Below are positions 63,501-64,000 of a DNA stretch of 64,000 nt, in pieces. The notes under the pieces were generated by a model. It was not told the origin of the DNA and ran no database searches. It saw nothing but the letters and a program-made list of their open reading frames with translations. The stretch's first letter is position 1, and every line of letters starts with the position of its first letter. The translations under genes were made by a program, and so were the position numbers. Origin of the DNA: Torreya grandis (taxonomy: Eukaryota > Streptophyta > Pinopsida > Cupressales > Taxaceae); the NCBI GenBank assembly GCA_037957365.1, contig JARHVA010004229.1, positions 842,501-906,500 of the forward strand, in the 5' to 3' direction.

Positions 63501-64000
63501 TACCTTAATAAAAATAACATGCAAGATAATGCCTCCATACATACTCAATAAGTTATAAAAAAAAATTTAGCTTATATCATCTTCTTATATTGTCTAAATT
63601 TTCTCCACCTACTACTCGTATAATCACACAAGGTGAAGGGTACACAAAAATACTCATAAAAACATCACATTAACTAATATCAAATCATTACAAATCCAAT
63701 CAAGGAGTAAATAAATTAGCCAACCAACCTAGCTCAATCCATAAAGAGGCACAAAAATAAAGTTACACAATCCAACATAATCGAAAGAGAAAAATATTAA
63801 AAGATGGCTAAGTATAATGATTTAATCTAAAACTAAACCTAAGAAGAAAAGTAAGATATCTATCAAACTAAAATTCTCAAAGTAATAAATAACCAAACAA
63901 CCTTGAAATCCATGAAAAGGATAATCATAAAGGTAAATTTATAATAAACTCAAAGAAATTAATTAAGAATCAAAATAAACTCAACATTCACCACTTCACA
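60539..64000. other. A+T-rich DNA without recognisable gene
   Basis: Both strands were read. The longest open frame is 60601-61053 (+), 150 codons, rich in Phe, Ile, Leu and Asn with no known motif. Its composition follows the base composition, so I do not call it a gene. No LTR pair, tandem array or RNA gene was seen here. Confidence 0.5.

Overview
This window looks like intergenic nuclear DNA from a land plant with a large, repeat-packed genome. It is very A+T-rich (roughly 70% or more by eye, not computed). It has no host protein-coding gene, tRNA or rRNA that I can recognise. What it holds is satellite DNA, microsatellites and decayed LTR retrotransposons of typical plant types. A gymnosperm or similar giant genome is a reasonable guess, but nothing here proves it.

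Layout. (1) 1-16830 is a satellite array with a unit of about 89 bp, at least 80 units. It is interrupted at 4867-14417 by a minus-strand LTR element (element 1) whose 7.2 kb interior has no recognisable gag or pol. (2) 16831-28562 is unidentified A+T-rich DNA with a (CA)n/(CACACG)n microsatellite and a 345 bp tandem duplication. Into it a comparatively young plus-strand LTR element (element 2, 21392-27735) has inserted. Element 2 carries only a decayed, acidic, glutamate-rich reading frame and no pol. (3) 28563-55554 is a Ty3/gypsy chromovirus-like element with LTRs of about 4.7 kb and degenerate gag, reverse transcriptase, RNase H, integrase and a chromodomain-like tail. Two gag-only, Ty1/copia-like elements sit inside it, both on the minus strand. 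Element A (34192-38605) splits gag just before its zinc knuckle, and element B (43953-53295) splits the 3' LTR. (4) 55555-64000 is A+T-rich DNA with a 116 bp tandem repeat, a probable solo LTR related to element A (57177-60164) and a (TA)n tract.

How the parts relate. The order of events can be read from nesting: satellite before element 1, and gypsy element before elements A and B. Elements 1, 2, A and B all lack a recognisable polymerase, so each would have depended on enzymes made elsewhere. The only recognisable pol in the window is that of the gypsy element, and it is full of stops. The most unusual structure is element A. Its outer ends are an inverted repeat of about 160 bp flanked directly by a 5 bp target duplication, although the rest of its LTRs are in direct orientation.
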